Assembly (NCBI GenBank): GCA_030692565.1
Contig: JAUYAO010000057.1
Location: 1 to 64,000, forward strand
Length of the DNA: 64,000 nt
DNA from: Nitrospira sp.
Lineage (GTDB): Bacteria; Nitrospirota; Nitrospiria; Nitrospirales; Nitrospiraceae
Direction: 5' to 3'
Below, in pieces: positions 34,187-41,967 of the stretch. Below the pieces are notes generated by a model, which was given only the letters and a program-made list of their open reading frames with translations, was not told the origin of the DNA and did not search any database. The stretch's first letter is position 1, and each line of letters begins with the position of its first letter. Made by a program: the position numbers and the translations under genes.

Positions 34187-34351
34187 ATGGCGAAACGCGA
34201 CCGTGAGAAGTCGCTTCAAACGAAGCGGAAAGAAAAGGAAGAAAAGCGTGCGCAGCGGAAAGGTGAAAAAGACGACCGCACGTCAATTCCTGCAGGAGAA
34301 GATCCGGATTTGGAAGGATTGCAGTGGGGGCCGCAGCCGCCCCTGTATTAG
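34187..34351 (+). CDS. Lys/Arg-rich 54-aa micro-protein, family copy 1
   Basis: 54 aa (starts MAKRDREKSLQTKRKEKEEK) with a strongly basic helical half and an acidic-proline end (PAGEDPDLEGLQWGPQPP). It is a paralogue of the protein at 41527, which has the same basic half and EDPDLAG. The ATG has AGGA at a good distance. Bases are used as in a coding frame, and the paralogue supports it as a real gene. The basic half could bind RNA or ribosomes. Function unknown. Confidence 0.65.
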   Translation: MAKRDREKSLQTKRKEKEEKRAQRKGEKDDRTSIPAGEDPDLEGLQWGPQPPLY

Positions 34352-34362
34352 CACGGGAGCAT

Positions 34363-34388
34363 GCGCGGGCCGTACAGACGGCCCGCGC
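34363..34388. terminator. Bidirectional hairpin between convergent small genes
   Basis: GCGCGGGCCGT and its complement with loop ACAG, placed exactly between the ends of the plus-strand micro-protein and the minus-strand WVRIPDGT gene. Confidence 0.65.
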
Positions 34389-34394
34389 CGCGCC

Positions 34395-34733
34395 TTAGGC
34401 AGGACGGACAAACCGATCGTCGCCAAGTGCCCCCCGTAACCGCTGGGTCACAAGTCGACGGAACTCTACTTTCTGTTTCAGAATCAGCGCCAAGCCCTCC
34501 GCATCCACTAACACCAGCAGATCATCCTCAACGACCAGCGTTCTCGCTTGATCCCCGAGATTGACGCGATACTGCGTGCGGCCATCGGGATTCCGGCCGG
34601 TCCCCGTGACGAGTTCGGTAAGCCCATCAATGACACCCTCCTGATTGTCCGTCCGCAACCGCACCTTGGTTCCATCAGGAATTCTGACCCACGGTGCGCT
34701 GGGCTTGACCGGGAGGCTTTGCGTCTCAGGCAT
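34395..34733 (-). CDS. WVRIPDGT-family protein, copy 1 (unknown function)
   Basis: 112 aa. A predicted beta-rich N-terminal half (WVRIPDGTKVRLRTDNQEGV, IDGLTELVTG, RNPDGRTQYRVNLG) is followed by a helical end (LALILKQKVEFRRLVTQRLRGALGDDRF). It is clearly a paralogue of the protein at 40883: both share WVRIPDGT, EGVIDGLTE, RNPDGRTQYR and DRF at the C-terminus. I do not recognise a named domain; the N-terminal part resembles a small SH3/KOW-like barrel by strand pattern only. The ATG at 34733 follows AAGGGAA and gives the same length as the paralogue. It is downstream of the helicase gene on the same strand. Confidence 0.75.
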   Translation of the reverse strand: MPETQSLPVKPSAPWVRIPDGTKVRLRTDNQEGVIDGLTELVTGTGRNPDGRTQYRVNLGDQARTLVVEDDLLVLVDAEGLALILKQKVEFRRLVTQRLRGALGDDRFVRPA

Positions 34734-34790
34734 GACGTTCCCTTCCAATAGTAGATTGATCAACGAGCGATCCATTCGCACACTCTGGCT

Positions 34791-36068
34791 CTAATTCCCT
34801 GTGGCGCCTTGAATAGGCTGCGCCGGTCTGTGCGTTCCATGGCTCATCGGCCTGCGTTCGCGAAACCCTGCCGGACGCCCTTGAGCCGGCCGCGCTGGCC
34901 GCTGCGCAGGACGTCCCTGCCCGCGCGGATCCAACGATGGCCGTGCACTCCCCGCGGCGACCGGCACGGCATGTCCCAACAACTGCTCGATCGCCCGCAA
35001 CTGCAAACCATCCTCCGACGTGACAAAGCTTGTGGCTCGTCCGGTCGTTTTCATGCGAGCCGTGCGGCCGATACGATGCACATAGTCTTCCGGGCAATTC
35101 GGCAAGTCAAAATTGATGACGTGCCCGATATTCGCCACATCAATCCCTCGCGCAGCAATATCCGTTGCCACCAGAATGCGGAACGTGCCGCGCTTAAATC
35201 CATCGAGGGCCGCACGGCGCTGGGAGAGACTCCGGTCACCATGGAGAACGGCCACTTTATGCCCCTCTTGCCCCAACACCCGGCCCAACTTGTCCGCTCG
35301 ATGTTTTGTGCGTGTGAAGACCAAGACCGTTTCCTGCTCCTGTCCGAGGAGCGACACCAACAAGGAAGCCTTGCTGTCGTGGGTGGTGTGATGCAACGCC
35401 TGGGTCACGCCATCGGCCGTCGTGGCTGACGGACTTACCATGACACGCACAGCATTATGTACGCTGACCTGGACTAACCTGGTAAGGTCGGCCGGCAATG
35501 TGGCAGAGAACAACAACGTCTGCCGTTCGACCGGCAACGCATCGAGGATCTGGTTGATCTGCGGAGCAAATCCCATGTCCAACATGCGATCAGCCTCGTC
35601 CAACACCAAAATCTTGATCGGAGCCAGGTTGATCGTGCCGTTCCACATATGATCGAGCAATCGACCGGGAGTCGCCACCAGAATATCCGGCTGTTGCCGG
35701 AGCCCGCGAACCTGCGCCTGCATATCAGCGCCGCCCATAATCACCGTGGCGGAAATGCGACGGCCACGCCCGAGCTTATCGATCGTGGCAAGAATCTGTA
35801 ACGCCAATTCTCTGGTAGGCGCTAAAATCAGCGCTTGCGGCTGCCCCTTCGGCAATGCCGCCAGTCGCTCAATCATCGGAATGGCAAACGCCGCGGTCTT
35901 GCCCGTGCCCGTCTGCGCACACCCGATCACATCTCGCCCGGCAAGCGCAGGCGGAATCGCTTGCATCTGAATCGGGGTTGGTGCCGTGTACCCGGCCTTA
36001 ATAAGATCCTGCAACATCGCCTCAGACAAGCCGAGACCCTGAAAACTCTCGTGAACAAACGTATCCAC
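34791..36068 (-). CDS. DEAD-box ATP-dependent RNA helicase
   Basis: 425 aa with all helicase motifs: Q motif (FQGLGLSEAMLQDL...PTPIQ), I AQTGTGKT, Ia PTRELALQ, Ib TPGRLLDH, II DEAD, III SAT, IV LVFTRTK, V ATDIAARGID, VI HRIGRTAR. The C-terminal 55 residues are Arg/Pro/Gly-rich. It fits the RhlE subgroup, used for ribosome assembly and mRNA unwinding, often cold-induced. The GTG at 36068 follows AAAGGAT. A predicted promoter at 36263-36235 gives a leader of about 160 bases, like cold-shock helicase mRNAs. It shares the gap with desaturase 1, which is divergent. Confidence 0.95.
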   Translation of the reverse strand: MDTFVHESFQGLGLSEAMLQDLIKAGYTAPTPIQMQAIPPALAGRDVIGCAQTGTGKTAAFAIPMIERLAALPKGQPQALILAPTRELALQILATIDKLGRGRRISATVIMGGADMQAQVRGLRQQPDILVATPGRLLDHMWNGTINLAPIKILVLDEADRMLDMGFAPQINQILDALPVERQTLLFSATLPADLTRLVQVSVHNAVRVMVSPSATTADGVTQALHHTTHDSKASLLVSLLGQEQETVLVFTRTKHRADKLGRVLGQEGHKVAVLHGDRSLSQRRAALDGFKRGTFRILVATDIAARGIDVANIGHVINFDLPNCPEDYVHRIGRTARMKTTGRATSFVTSEDGLQLRAIEQLLGHAVPVAAGSARPSLDPRGQGRPAQRPARPAQGRPAGFRERRPMSHGTHRPAQPIQGATGN

Positions 36069-36234
36069 TACACTATCCTTTCAGTTTGATCGCATTATGA
36101 CGGGATCAGAGAACCGAGGGGAGAGAGCACCAGAACGATGCAGCTCCAAACTGGACCTGGTCGCGATGCGATCGCGAAGTCCGTTATGGTTTGAGCAGTG
36201 ATTCGCCGGACTACTACGAGATCAATGTAGGCAC

Positions 36235-36263
36235 ACCATACAGCATGCCTCTTCAGGCGTCAA
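36235..36263 (-). promoter_or_regulatory. Predicted helicase promoter with a long leader
   Basis: On the minus strand: TTGACG (36263-36258), a 17-base spacer and TATGGT (36240-36235). It leaves about 160 untranslated bases before the helicase start. It is similar in form to four other predicted promoters of this island. Confidence 0.5.
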
Positions 36264-36354
36264 CTTCTTGCACCCAACCGGCACCGATGCGCCCGCATGC
36301 CGACCCGATACCAGCGTTCGCCATCGCGGCCTATCTATGCTATCGTAAGTGATT

Positions 36355-37263
36355 ATGAATGCGGGTTCTATCGAGAAACAGCCAATGACGACGGACATAC
36401 AGGCACTGCGTCTGGCTCGCCGTTATCATGTCGGCTGGACCGTCGTCCTCTTCCTCTCCATCGTGGTGGGGGCACTCCTCGCAATCCCAACCTATGCCTA
36501 CTTCTACGATTACTCCTGGCTAGATTGGACATTGTTCGGCATCCTCTACCTCATCAGCGGCCTTGGAATCACCGTAGGCTATCATCGCCTTATGTCGCAC
36601 CGCAGCTTTGATTGCCCTAACTGGGTGAAAGGCGCGCTGCTTATCGCGGGCGCGTGGGCGCTGCAAAACAGTGCCATCAAATGGACGGCAGACCACCTTC
36701 GCCACCATGCCCAATGCGATCAGGAAGGCGACCCCTATAATGCGAAGCTAGGATTCTGGCATAGCCACTGCGGCTGGCTCTTTGCGGAGCGGAAGTATGA
36801 TGACGTGCAGTATGCCTCCCGCGTCGCGCAAGATCCGGTAGCCATCTGGCAACATAAATACTACGCACTCATCGTGCTGAGCGGCCTGGCTCTGACATTT
36901 GTCATCGGATTCATGGCGAACGGGCTGGTCGGCGGCATCGGATGCTTTCTGCTCGCCGGCGTAGGAAGGACCTTCGCGGTCCTCAACTCCACTTTTTGCA
37001 TCAATTCCATTTGCCACATCTGGGGCCGTCAACCCCATGGAACGAAGGATTCCAGCCGCGACAGCTGGTTTGTCTCCTTGATTACGTTCGGAGAGGGATA
37101 CCACAACTACCATCACATGTATCCGAGCGACTACCGCAACGGACACAATTGGTACGACTTTGACCCGTCAAAATGGCTCATTTACGTGTTGTACCTGCTC
37201 GGACTTGCCAGCGGGCTCCGAACAGCATCGGCTGCGGAGAACAGCCCGTCACGGCAACCCTAA
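36355..37263 (+). CDS. Fatty-acid desaturase, acyl-CoA/delta-9 type, copy 1
   Basis: A 302-aa integral membrane di-iron desaturase. The three His boxes are visible: HRLMSHRSFD (HxxxxH), HLRHHAQCD (HxxHH) and GEGYHNYHHMY (HxxHH). At least four hydrophobic segments are present. It introduces a double bond in membrane lipid acyl chains, a standard cold-adaptation response. It is a paralogue of the gene at 42366 with most core residues shared. Start is uncertain: ATG 36355 or ATG 36385; neither has a strong ribosome site. It is divergent from the DEAD-box helicase gene. Confidence 0.92.
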   Translation: MNAGSIEKQPMTTDIQALRLARRYHVGWTVVLFLSIVVGALLAIPTYAYFYDYSWLDWTLFGILYLISGLGITVGYHRLMSHRSFDCPNWVKGALLIAGAWALQNSAIKWTADHLRHHAQCDQEGDPYNAKLGFWHSHCGWLFAERKYDDVQYASRVAQDPVAIWQHKYYALIVLSGLALTFVIGFMANGLVGGIGCFLLAGVGRTFAVLNSTFCINSICHIWGRQPHGTKDSSRDSWFVSLITFGEGYHNYHHMYPSDYRNGHNWYDFDPSKWLIYVLYLLGLASGLRTASAAENSPSRQP

Positions 37264-37310
37264 TCTCCCTCGCAGACTCGGCTTCTGTCGTCTTTCCCTC
37301 GCCACGCAGT

Positions 37311-37339
37311 TTGACTCAGACCAGGCCGCGTGCTACAGT
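37311..37339 (+). promoter_or_regulatory. Predicted promoter with a leader of about 215 bases
   Basis: TTGACT (37311-37316), a 17-base spacer and TACAGT (37334-37339). The leader before the gene at 37561 contains a small hairpin (GACAGT/ACTGTC, 37449-37463) and CCCGTCTCCGCGCG, loosely like the leader block at 40356 and 45316. The stretch 37264-37560 holds no other gene. Confidence 0.5.
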
Positions 37340-37560
37340 GACAATCCGTACGAGCTCCCTTTCCCGTTGCGCGCTTCACTCCCCTCACTCCCGTCTCCGC
37401 GCGATCGTTCCTGTAACCTGACCGCTCTTACGCCCCTATCTCCAGAGGGACAGTCTCACTGTCTCCCGAGGGGGGATCACCGACCCCAATCGCGGAACCA
37501 GCACCGTCGACGATGTAGGACCCTGAGAACAGTCCCGTAGCCCAGCACAAGGAGTACGCC

Positions 37561-37842
37561 ATGAAAATCTCGACAGTGTGGAAAGGTCGCAAGACCGGCA
37601 AGAAGAAAAACCGGGCCGTGTTGAAACCGAAAATCCGGTGGCAACTCCTGGGACTCACCGATCCGAAGCTGACCGAGCAGTCCTCTTCCATCGAAACCAT
37701 ACGCCGGGAAGTGTCCTCACTGGCCAGCTCAGGATTCGGACCGGCCACACGTTCGCGGGTGACGGCGCAAGAAAGCAAATCACAGGGAAGAAACAACCGG
37801 CCGGCAGAGAGCCGACCCAGACGTCGCGGCGCGACCGAATAA
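37561..37842 (+). CDS. Small basic protein, unknown
   Basis: 93 aa, strongly basic at both ends (VWKGRKTGKKKNRAVLKPKIRW and RNNRPAESRPRRRGATE) with a short hydrophilic helix between (ETIRREVSSLASSGFGPATRSR). A good AAGGAG ribosome site precedes the ATG. It has a clear predicted promoter of its own. The basic ends suggest nucleic-acid or ribosome binding, but no family is recognised. Confidence 0.65.
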   Translation: MKISTVWKGRKTGKKKNRAVLKPKIRWQLLGLTDPKLTEQSSSIETIRREVSSLASSGFGPATRSRVTAQESKSQGRNNRPAESRPRRRGATE

Positions 37843-37875
37843 CCAGCGCATCGACAGGTCGAGAGGCAGAGAATC

Positions 37876-38004
37876 ATGATTCCGATGCAGCATCTCATGC
37901 ACTGGCTGACACAGAATCCCCTTGGAGCGGCCACACTGCTGTATATGGCAAGCGTGGCAGGAGTGCTCATCTATGCCTACTTTGAGCCGCGCGACCAGCA
38001 TTAG
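37876..38004 (+). CDS. 42-aa single-pass membrane micro-protein
   Basis: 42 aa, starting MIPMQHLMHWLTQNPLGAAT, with one membrane segment (about residues 16-35: LGAATLLYMASVAGVLIYAY) and a short charged tail (FEPRDQH). It starts 33 bases after the upstream basic protein, with a GAG-rich sequence before the ATG. Its pattern (N-terminal amphipathic residues, one helix, short tail) is typical of regulatory membrane micro-proteins. No homologue recognised. Confidence 0.6.
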   Translation: MIPMQHLMHWLTQNPLGAATLLYMASVAGVLIYAYFEPRDQH

Positions 38005-38054
38005 CCTACTGAGCGTACCGTCTCAGTACTTCAAAAGAACTGCGCAGGGGGATC

Positions 38055-38318
38055 GTGGGAAAGCGTGTCGTATACGTCGGGGGACTGACCGAGTCTGTGT
38101 CGGATAACGGACTACGCGACCTGTTTAACAAATACGGTACGGTCGCCCGTGCCTATATTGTGCGTCACAAAAATACCGACATCTCAGCCGGCTACGGCTT
38201 TGTGGAAATGGCATCTGCCGAACAGGCGTTGAAGGTTGTCGTCGCCCTTGAGGGCGCACTCCTCGACGGTCAATGCCTCCGGCTCTACGTCACACCCCAC
38301 GCGTCCCACGCCGCCTGA
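38055..38318 (+). CDS. RRM-domain RNA-binding protein, copy 1
   Basis: An 87-aa single RRM. RNP2 is VYVGGL at 6-11 and RNP1 is AGYGFVEM near residues 48-55, with the usual strand-helix spacing. The GTG start has GGGGGA before it. Small single-RRM proteins in bacteria are cold-inducible (Rbp type) and bind single-stranded RNA as chaperones. Unlike the second RRM gene at 41968 it lacks a glycine-rich tail. It sits among micro-protein genes on the same strand. Confidence 0.88.
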   Translation: MGKRVVYVGGLTESVSDNGLRDLFNKYGTVARAYIVRHKNTDISAGYGFVEMASAEQALKVVVALEGALLDGQCLRLYVTPHASHAA

Positions 38319-38348
38319 CACTGAGCCGCACCACTAATCGGAGGACAT

Positions 38349-38642
38349 ATGGGCCGAACGAATCTTGACCTCCTTATGACGTTTCCAGACGGATCACACC
38401 TGGTCATCAGCACCCAATGCTCGCGGGATGGAGAATTTTCCTGCGCGCTCTATACCGCCAAGATCGGAGAAGATGATCACGCGGACTTTCAAGTCATCTC
38501 CAACCATCTGTCAGCGCCGACCTGTCAAAGCGCACAAGCGCACGCGTACGACTACGCTATCCGGCATTTTCCTCGCGCAGACGCGCTGAAGAAACCCCCC
38601 TATCTCATATGGGCCGGCCCCCCCTCAGCGGTTGTTCAATAA
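38349..38642 (+). CDS. Unrecognised 97-aa protein
   Basis: 97 aa, soluble. A strand-rich N-terminal half (LDLLMTFPDGSHLVISTQCSRDGEFSCALYTAKIG) is followed by a helix with several Ala and His (CQSAQAHAYDYAIRHF). GGAGG precedes the ATG. The pattern of two or three strands and a helix is loosely like the 83-aa protein at 41279, which may be a distant relative, but I cannot show homology. Real gene likely from the ribosome site and codon use. Confidence 0.6.
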   Translation: MGRTNLDLLMTFPDGSHLVISTQCSRDGEFSCALYTAKIGEDDHADFQVISNHLSAPTCQSAQAHAYDYAIRHFPRADALKKPPYLIWAGPPSAVVQ

Positions 38643-38695
38643 TTTTTGAGTGTAGTGAATTGGAATGTAGCGGACATTAACCTAGGAGATTTGTC

Positions 38696-38860
38696 ATGAC
38701 ACCAGCAGAACAGATTACGAAGATGACCGCCGCGATTAAACAAGCGATCAAGGTGATGGGAGATCGGTTCGGGTCGACTGAAACCGACGTGGCGAAGGCG
38801 ATTGAAGATCTTAAGGCCTCAATGCAGTCCGACAGCACCAAGGCGACACCACTCTCCTGA
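38696..38860 (+). CDS. 54-aa helical micro-protein
   Basis: 54 aa (starts MTPAEQITKMTAAIKQAIKV), predicted as amphipathic helices (KMTAAIKQAIKVMGDRF; DVAKAIEDLKASM). AGGAGA lies at the right distance from the ATG. The gene-like codon use and spacing after 38642 support it. No family recognised; the helices suggest a protein-protein partner. Confidence 0.55.
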   Translation: MTPAEQITKMTAAIKQAIKVMGDRFGSTETDVAKAIEDLKASMQSDSTKATPLS

Positions 38861-39103
38861 TCTCCGTCTCATTGCCCGTGATCTGAGCGGCACGTCACGC
38901 CGCCGTTCAGATCATGACGAAGCACTCTCACCACTCAAGGCCGATAGACTGGAATCTCACTCGCAGGGGCTACGCGGGCGCGCAGTTGGGATACTGCTAT
39001 TTCAACAGGCGGTTCTTCTGACCCCCGGCCACCGTGTCATTGCCAGCGACGGGCTTGGATCCGCATGGCCCGTTGATTCCTAGCGAGCTCCTGCAACACT
39101 CCA

Positions 39104-39316
39104 TTAACGCGAACGGTTCAGAAAATCGGATCGGCCTGGACCTGGCGTCGCTGCTTGCATCTGATTCATGTGCTGCTGCAACTCTCTCAGTGCCTGACCG
39201 ATCTGCTTCACTGAACAATGACGCAGCGCATGGATATTCTTCCCCGTCCAGATCCGCATCCCCTTCCGGGATGGAGAATTCATTGTCAGGACAAACGTCT
39301 GCGATGTGTTTTTCAT
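39104..39316 (-). CDS. 70-aa basic micro-protein
   Basis: 70 aa starting MKNTSQTFVLTMNSPSRKGM, rich in Arg, His and Gln (KNIHALRHCSVKQIGQALRELQQHMNQMQ). GGGAGA precedes the ATG at 39316. A longer frame up to 39382 has no ribosome site. Possibly the last gene of a minus-strand unit with the genes at 39477 and 39835. No family recognised; a coding call rests on ribosome site and context. Confidence 0.45.
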   Translation of the reverse strand: MKNTSQTFVLTMNSPSRKGMRIWTGKNIHALRHCSVKQIGQALRELQQHMNQMQAATPGPGRSDFLNRSR

Positions 39317-39476
39317 TTTGTCTCCCGTCACGCGTGCGGCCCGCCATCTTGCTTTCGAACCGGCCATCGATTGCGATATCATCCCAACAACCCTTTCAGA
39401 CTGCTTGAAATACCATAAGTAGATCTTTCAACACCCAGGTTGTTTGCTCCACAATTCAAACGCCACGTCCCCACCC

Positions 39477-39689
39477 TCAACCTCCTCCTCTTCCAGTCCT
39501 CGCGGTCGATGACCCGGGAACTCGCGCCCGGGTCCGAACAGACGGAGGAGGAACCGCCCTATTGGCTTCGATTCCCGGGTCCGTCGCCTCACCGCAAAGG
39601 AGGCAGCGCCACCCCACCACCGCGTCGGCACAAAATGGTTCGTTCATCGACGTAATGATCATCAGGCCCTGACAACGTGGACATTTCAT
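39477..39689 (-). CDS. 70-aa zinc-ribbon protein
   Basis: 70 aa starting MKCPRCQGLMI, with a four-Cys zinc ribbon (CPRC at 3-6, CLLC near 31-34) and a disordered Arg/Pro/Gly tail. GGGGGG precedes the ATG. Similar small CPRC-CLLC zinc-ribbon proteins are common in Nitrospira-type genomes without a known role. The ribbon is complete. It may bind RNA or a transcription partner. Confidence 0.7.
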   Translation of the reverse strand: MKCPRCQGLMIITSMNEPFCADAVVGWRCLLCGEATDPGIEANRAVPPPSVRTRARVPGSSTARTGRGGG

Positions 39690-39834
39690 AGTACCCCCCA
39701 TCAGATGACGGCATGGCAGAAAAGCGTGTACCGCATGCACAGCCACTTGCTCTCCAAAAATCGGACCGTCACCGAGCCGATCCGCAGCCCCTTCAGGGGC
39801 TGCAGAAGGACTTCCGATCCCAGTGGCCATGCGC

Positions 39835-40128
39835 TCAATACTGGGAAGCGCCTTGGCTCGTACTCCTTGTCCGCTCTGCGCCCTGGCAGCTCTGCTCAGC
39901 CAAGAGTCGCTGTCCGGCACTCGCGTCCTTTGGAATTCTCGCCAGACACGATTTCAGTGTGTCCTCCACTGAGCCCGATGCCAGGACATTCATCTCGCCC
40001 GTAGCGATCGGAGCGGCCGACTGCATCTCACGAGGATCTGCCGCTTGGCCCTCGCCGGTCGGCCCTATCGCACTCACCACCAGACATCCCGTCAAAACAA
40101 GTTGCTTCATGAACAACTGGATTTTCAT
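39835..40128 (-). CDS. Small secreted protein under the shared stress-type promoter
   Basis: 97 aa with a signal peptide (MKIQLFMKQLVLTGCLVVSA, cut probably after GQA). The mature part of about 65 residues has two Cys (LKSCLARIPKD, AEQSCQGAER) that could form a disulfide. GAGGAGG gives a very strong ribosome site. The gene has a predicted leader of about 310 bases that shares a block of about 125 bases with the CsbD gene leader. Function unknown; periplasmic stress role inferred from shared regulation. Confidence 0.7.
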   Translation of the reverse strand: MKIQLFMKQLVLTGCLVVSAIGPTGEGQAADPREMQSAAPIATGEMNVLASGSVEDTLKSCLARIPKDASAGQRLLAEQSCQGAERTRSTSQGASQY

Positions 40129-40345
40129 GGTTTCTTCCTCCTCGGTCGGATTGTGTAGGGCCCTTGGTGGCGCTTCATGCCGGGCCCGCTCACTGAAGCG
40201 CAGATGACGATTGCCCCGGTCTCGTTTCCCTATCGTGAGCCTGGGTGCTCTGCCGCCGGACAGATGTCGACCGCACAACAACCGCGGAATTCGACGCACC
40301 CACGCCTACCCAATATGAAGGAATGAAACCAGACCGTCTTTCTAG

Positions 40346-40474
40346 AAGCGGTGGAGACCGGGGAATCAGACGCGCAGAAAAGAAAAATAGACGGGATGCG
40401 CGAGGGATGGGACAGTCGGCGTCACTCACACCGCCATACATTCACCCTACGAGCCGCATCGGCGAGAGTCAATG
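40346..40474 (-). promoter_or_regulatory. Shared promoter-leader block, copy 1
   Basis: Read on the minus strand: TTGACT (40472-40467), a 17-base spacer and TAGGGT (40449-40444). A leader block follows with GACTGTCCCATC, CTCGCGC and CTGCGCGTCTGATTC (40377-40363), then CCGGTCTCC. Copy 2 at 45306-45431 has the same boxes, spacing and block order. The stretch 40129-40882 holds no gene beyond this control region, a palindrome at 40518 and the upstream region of 40883. Confidence 0.7.
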
Positions 40475-40517
40475 CACGGATAATGCGAAGGCCTCGCAAC
40501 AAGGCGATTCCGTGAGC

Positions 40518-40531
40518 AGAATAATTATTCT
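40518..40531. promoter_or_regulatory. 14-bp AT-rich perfect palindrome, possible operator
   Basis: AGAATAATTATTCT is a perfect palindrome in otherwise GC-rich DNA, about 45 bases upstream of the copy 1 promoter and 350 before the plus-strand gene at 40883. A dimeric regulator site is plausible. Confidence 0.35.
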
Positions 40532-40882
40532 TCCTGAGATTCCAATCCACGTCCAAGCTGAGATATCTTGGCGTTTTCGACAATGCCCCTCGTCACAGCT
40601 AGCGCCCTCGGGCACCGATAGCGCACGTGCACGGAACGTGGAAGAAGAAGCGCGTAGCCTGGAAAGGCAGAGTCGTTCGCTATGTCGGCAGAAGCGTGCT
40701 AAACTTATTTTGTACAGACTTCTGATAGCTTCCTATCTGTTTCGTCAGCGATCCTGCTCACTCCGTCCTTCGCAATCGATCCGGCAGTTGTCATTGTGCT
40801 TCCGTCCGGAACTCTGAGCATCACCCATTCATCGGCCGACTCGTGGACGCCACTAGTCCGCGTCCGCAAAGGAGACTCCTGT

Positions 40883-41224
40883 ATGACACAGAAACCCACC
40901 TCGCAGGCTCAACCCCTCGCATCAGATTGGGTCCGCATCCCTGATGGCACCAGGGTTAAACACCGCCTCGAAGGGCACGAAGGAGTGATTGACGGGTTAA
41001 CCGAAATGGTTTCCGGCGCGATGCGGAATCCGGACGGGAGAACCCAGTACCGGATGAATATTGGAACCTCGACCCGGCAACTCGTCACCCAAGACGACCT
41101 GAATATTCTCCTCGATCGTGAGAATCTGGTCATCATGGTCCGCCAAAAAGAGCCGTATCGACGCTCTGTCACTGAGCGATTACACAGCATCCTTAGCGCG
41201 GACCGATTCATCAAATCCGCGTAA
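40883..41224 (+). CDS. WVRIPDGT-family protein, copy 2 (unknown function)
   Basis: A 113-aa paralogue of the protein at 34395: WVRIPDGTRVKHR, EGVIDGLTEMVSG, RNPDGRTQYRMNIG, then LNILLDRENLVIMVRQK and a C-terminal helix ending ADRFIKSA. AAAGGAG serves the ATG at 40883. The best-conserved part is the N-terminal 50 residues; the family has no recognised domain. It leads a plus-strand unit with the genes at 41279 and 41527, then the RRM and desaturase genes. The invariant Arg and Asp residues suggest a binding protein rather than an enzyme. Confidence 0.75.
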   Translation: MTQKPTSQAQPLASDWVRIPDGTRVKHRLEGHEGVIDGLTEMVSGAMRNPDGRTQYRMNIGTSTRQLVTQDDLNILLDRENLVIMVRQKEPYRRSVTERLHSILSADRFIKSA

Positions 41225-41278
41225 CACAGGGTTCGAAGGCAACGCATTATTGCCGAGCACTTACACAGAGGAGGCGTG

Positions 41279-41530
41279 ATGGCTGAGACCTGCTACTCGC
41301 AAGGCAAGAAAATCCTCCTCATGCCCGAACAACAGCCCAATGGCACGTGGCGATGTCGCTTCGTGATTCCCGGACTCCTCGAGTCCACCATGGGCACCTC
41401 CGTCGACGCACCGCTGGGGAGATACAAGTCCGAATGGGATGCCAAGACCGCAGCCTTTTCGTTAGCCAAGAAAGCCATTGATAACTCGTGTGCAGCGCGT
41501 GAAAGCAGTCCGCCAGGGAGAAAAGCATGA
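41279..41530 (+). CDS. 83-aa protein, unknown
   Basis: 83 aa, soluble, with strands (KKILLMPEQQPNGTWRCRFVIPGLLES) and a helix (SEWDAKTAAFSLAKKAID). GGAGG precedes the ATG at 41279; a GTG one codon upstream is possible. It overlaps the next micro-protein gene by ATGA, so the two are coupled. No family recognised. Confidence 0.65.
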   Translation: MAETCYSQGKKILLMPEQQPNGTWRCRFVIPGLLESTMGTSVDAPLGRYKSEWDAKTAAFSLAKKAIDNSCAARESSPPGRKA

Positions 41531-41715
41531 GCACGACCATCAAAAAGCGCCATCGTGAACAGACCAGACAAGAGCGGCAACAGAACAAAGATGCACGCAG
41601 GGCTCAGCGCAAGACCGAGAAACCCGTATCGGCCCATTCGGACAGTCAGGAAGACCCCGACTTGGCCGGCATGGTCGCCGGCCCTCAAGACCCCGTCGTT
41701 GCGTTCACCGGCTAA
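41527..41715 (+). CDS. Lys/Arg-rich micro-protein, family copy 2
   Basis: 62 aa (starts MSTTIKKRHREQTRQERQQN) with a basic helical half and an acidic end (SQEDPDLAGMVAGPQDP). It is a paralogue of the protein at 34187, with the same order of basic helix and EDPDL. It overlaps the upstream gene by four bases. It may bind RNA or ribosomes through its basic half; no assigned function. Confidence 0.65.
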   Translation: MSTTIKKRHREQTRQERQQNKDARRAQRKTEKPVSAHSDSQEDPDLAGMVAGPQDPVVAFTG

Positions 41716-41805
41716 GTACTTCTAGACCCCTTCGCAAGACAAGTGGCTATTTCAATAGAGGTGTGTTAGTCTCTCAATGTTCGACGCGGCGGGCCTCGCG
41801 TGGAA

Positions 41806-41811
41806 TATAAT
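41806..41811 (+). promoter_or_regulatory. TATAAT -10 box upstream of RRM protein 2
   Basis: A perfect TATAAT without a good -35. It would give a leader of about 150 bases before 41968, again long for a bacterial mRNA and typical of cold-shock leaders. The interval 41716-41967 holds no gene. Confidence 0.4.
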
Positions 41812-41967
41812 GATCGAACGGCCCATCACCGATGTTGTTCTCACCGAGATTCTGATCGGAAGCCTGACCTAAGCCGCCTCACTGATAGCGTCTTCGGCCC
41901 TCTCCTTCCCCTCGGGAAGTTGTTCTCGCGTCCCAGACAATGTCACTTTCCGGAAGGAGGAACCCCC

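Noticed and set aside
33966-34439. 157-codon open frame on the plus strand
   Set aside because: Its start lies on a predicted -35 box. The better gene is the shorter frame at 34187, supported by the paralogue at 41527.
40245-40817. 190-codon open frame across the control region
   Set aside because: It runs through the shared promoter-leader block, has no ribosome site and is of low-complexity basic composition.
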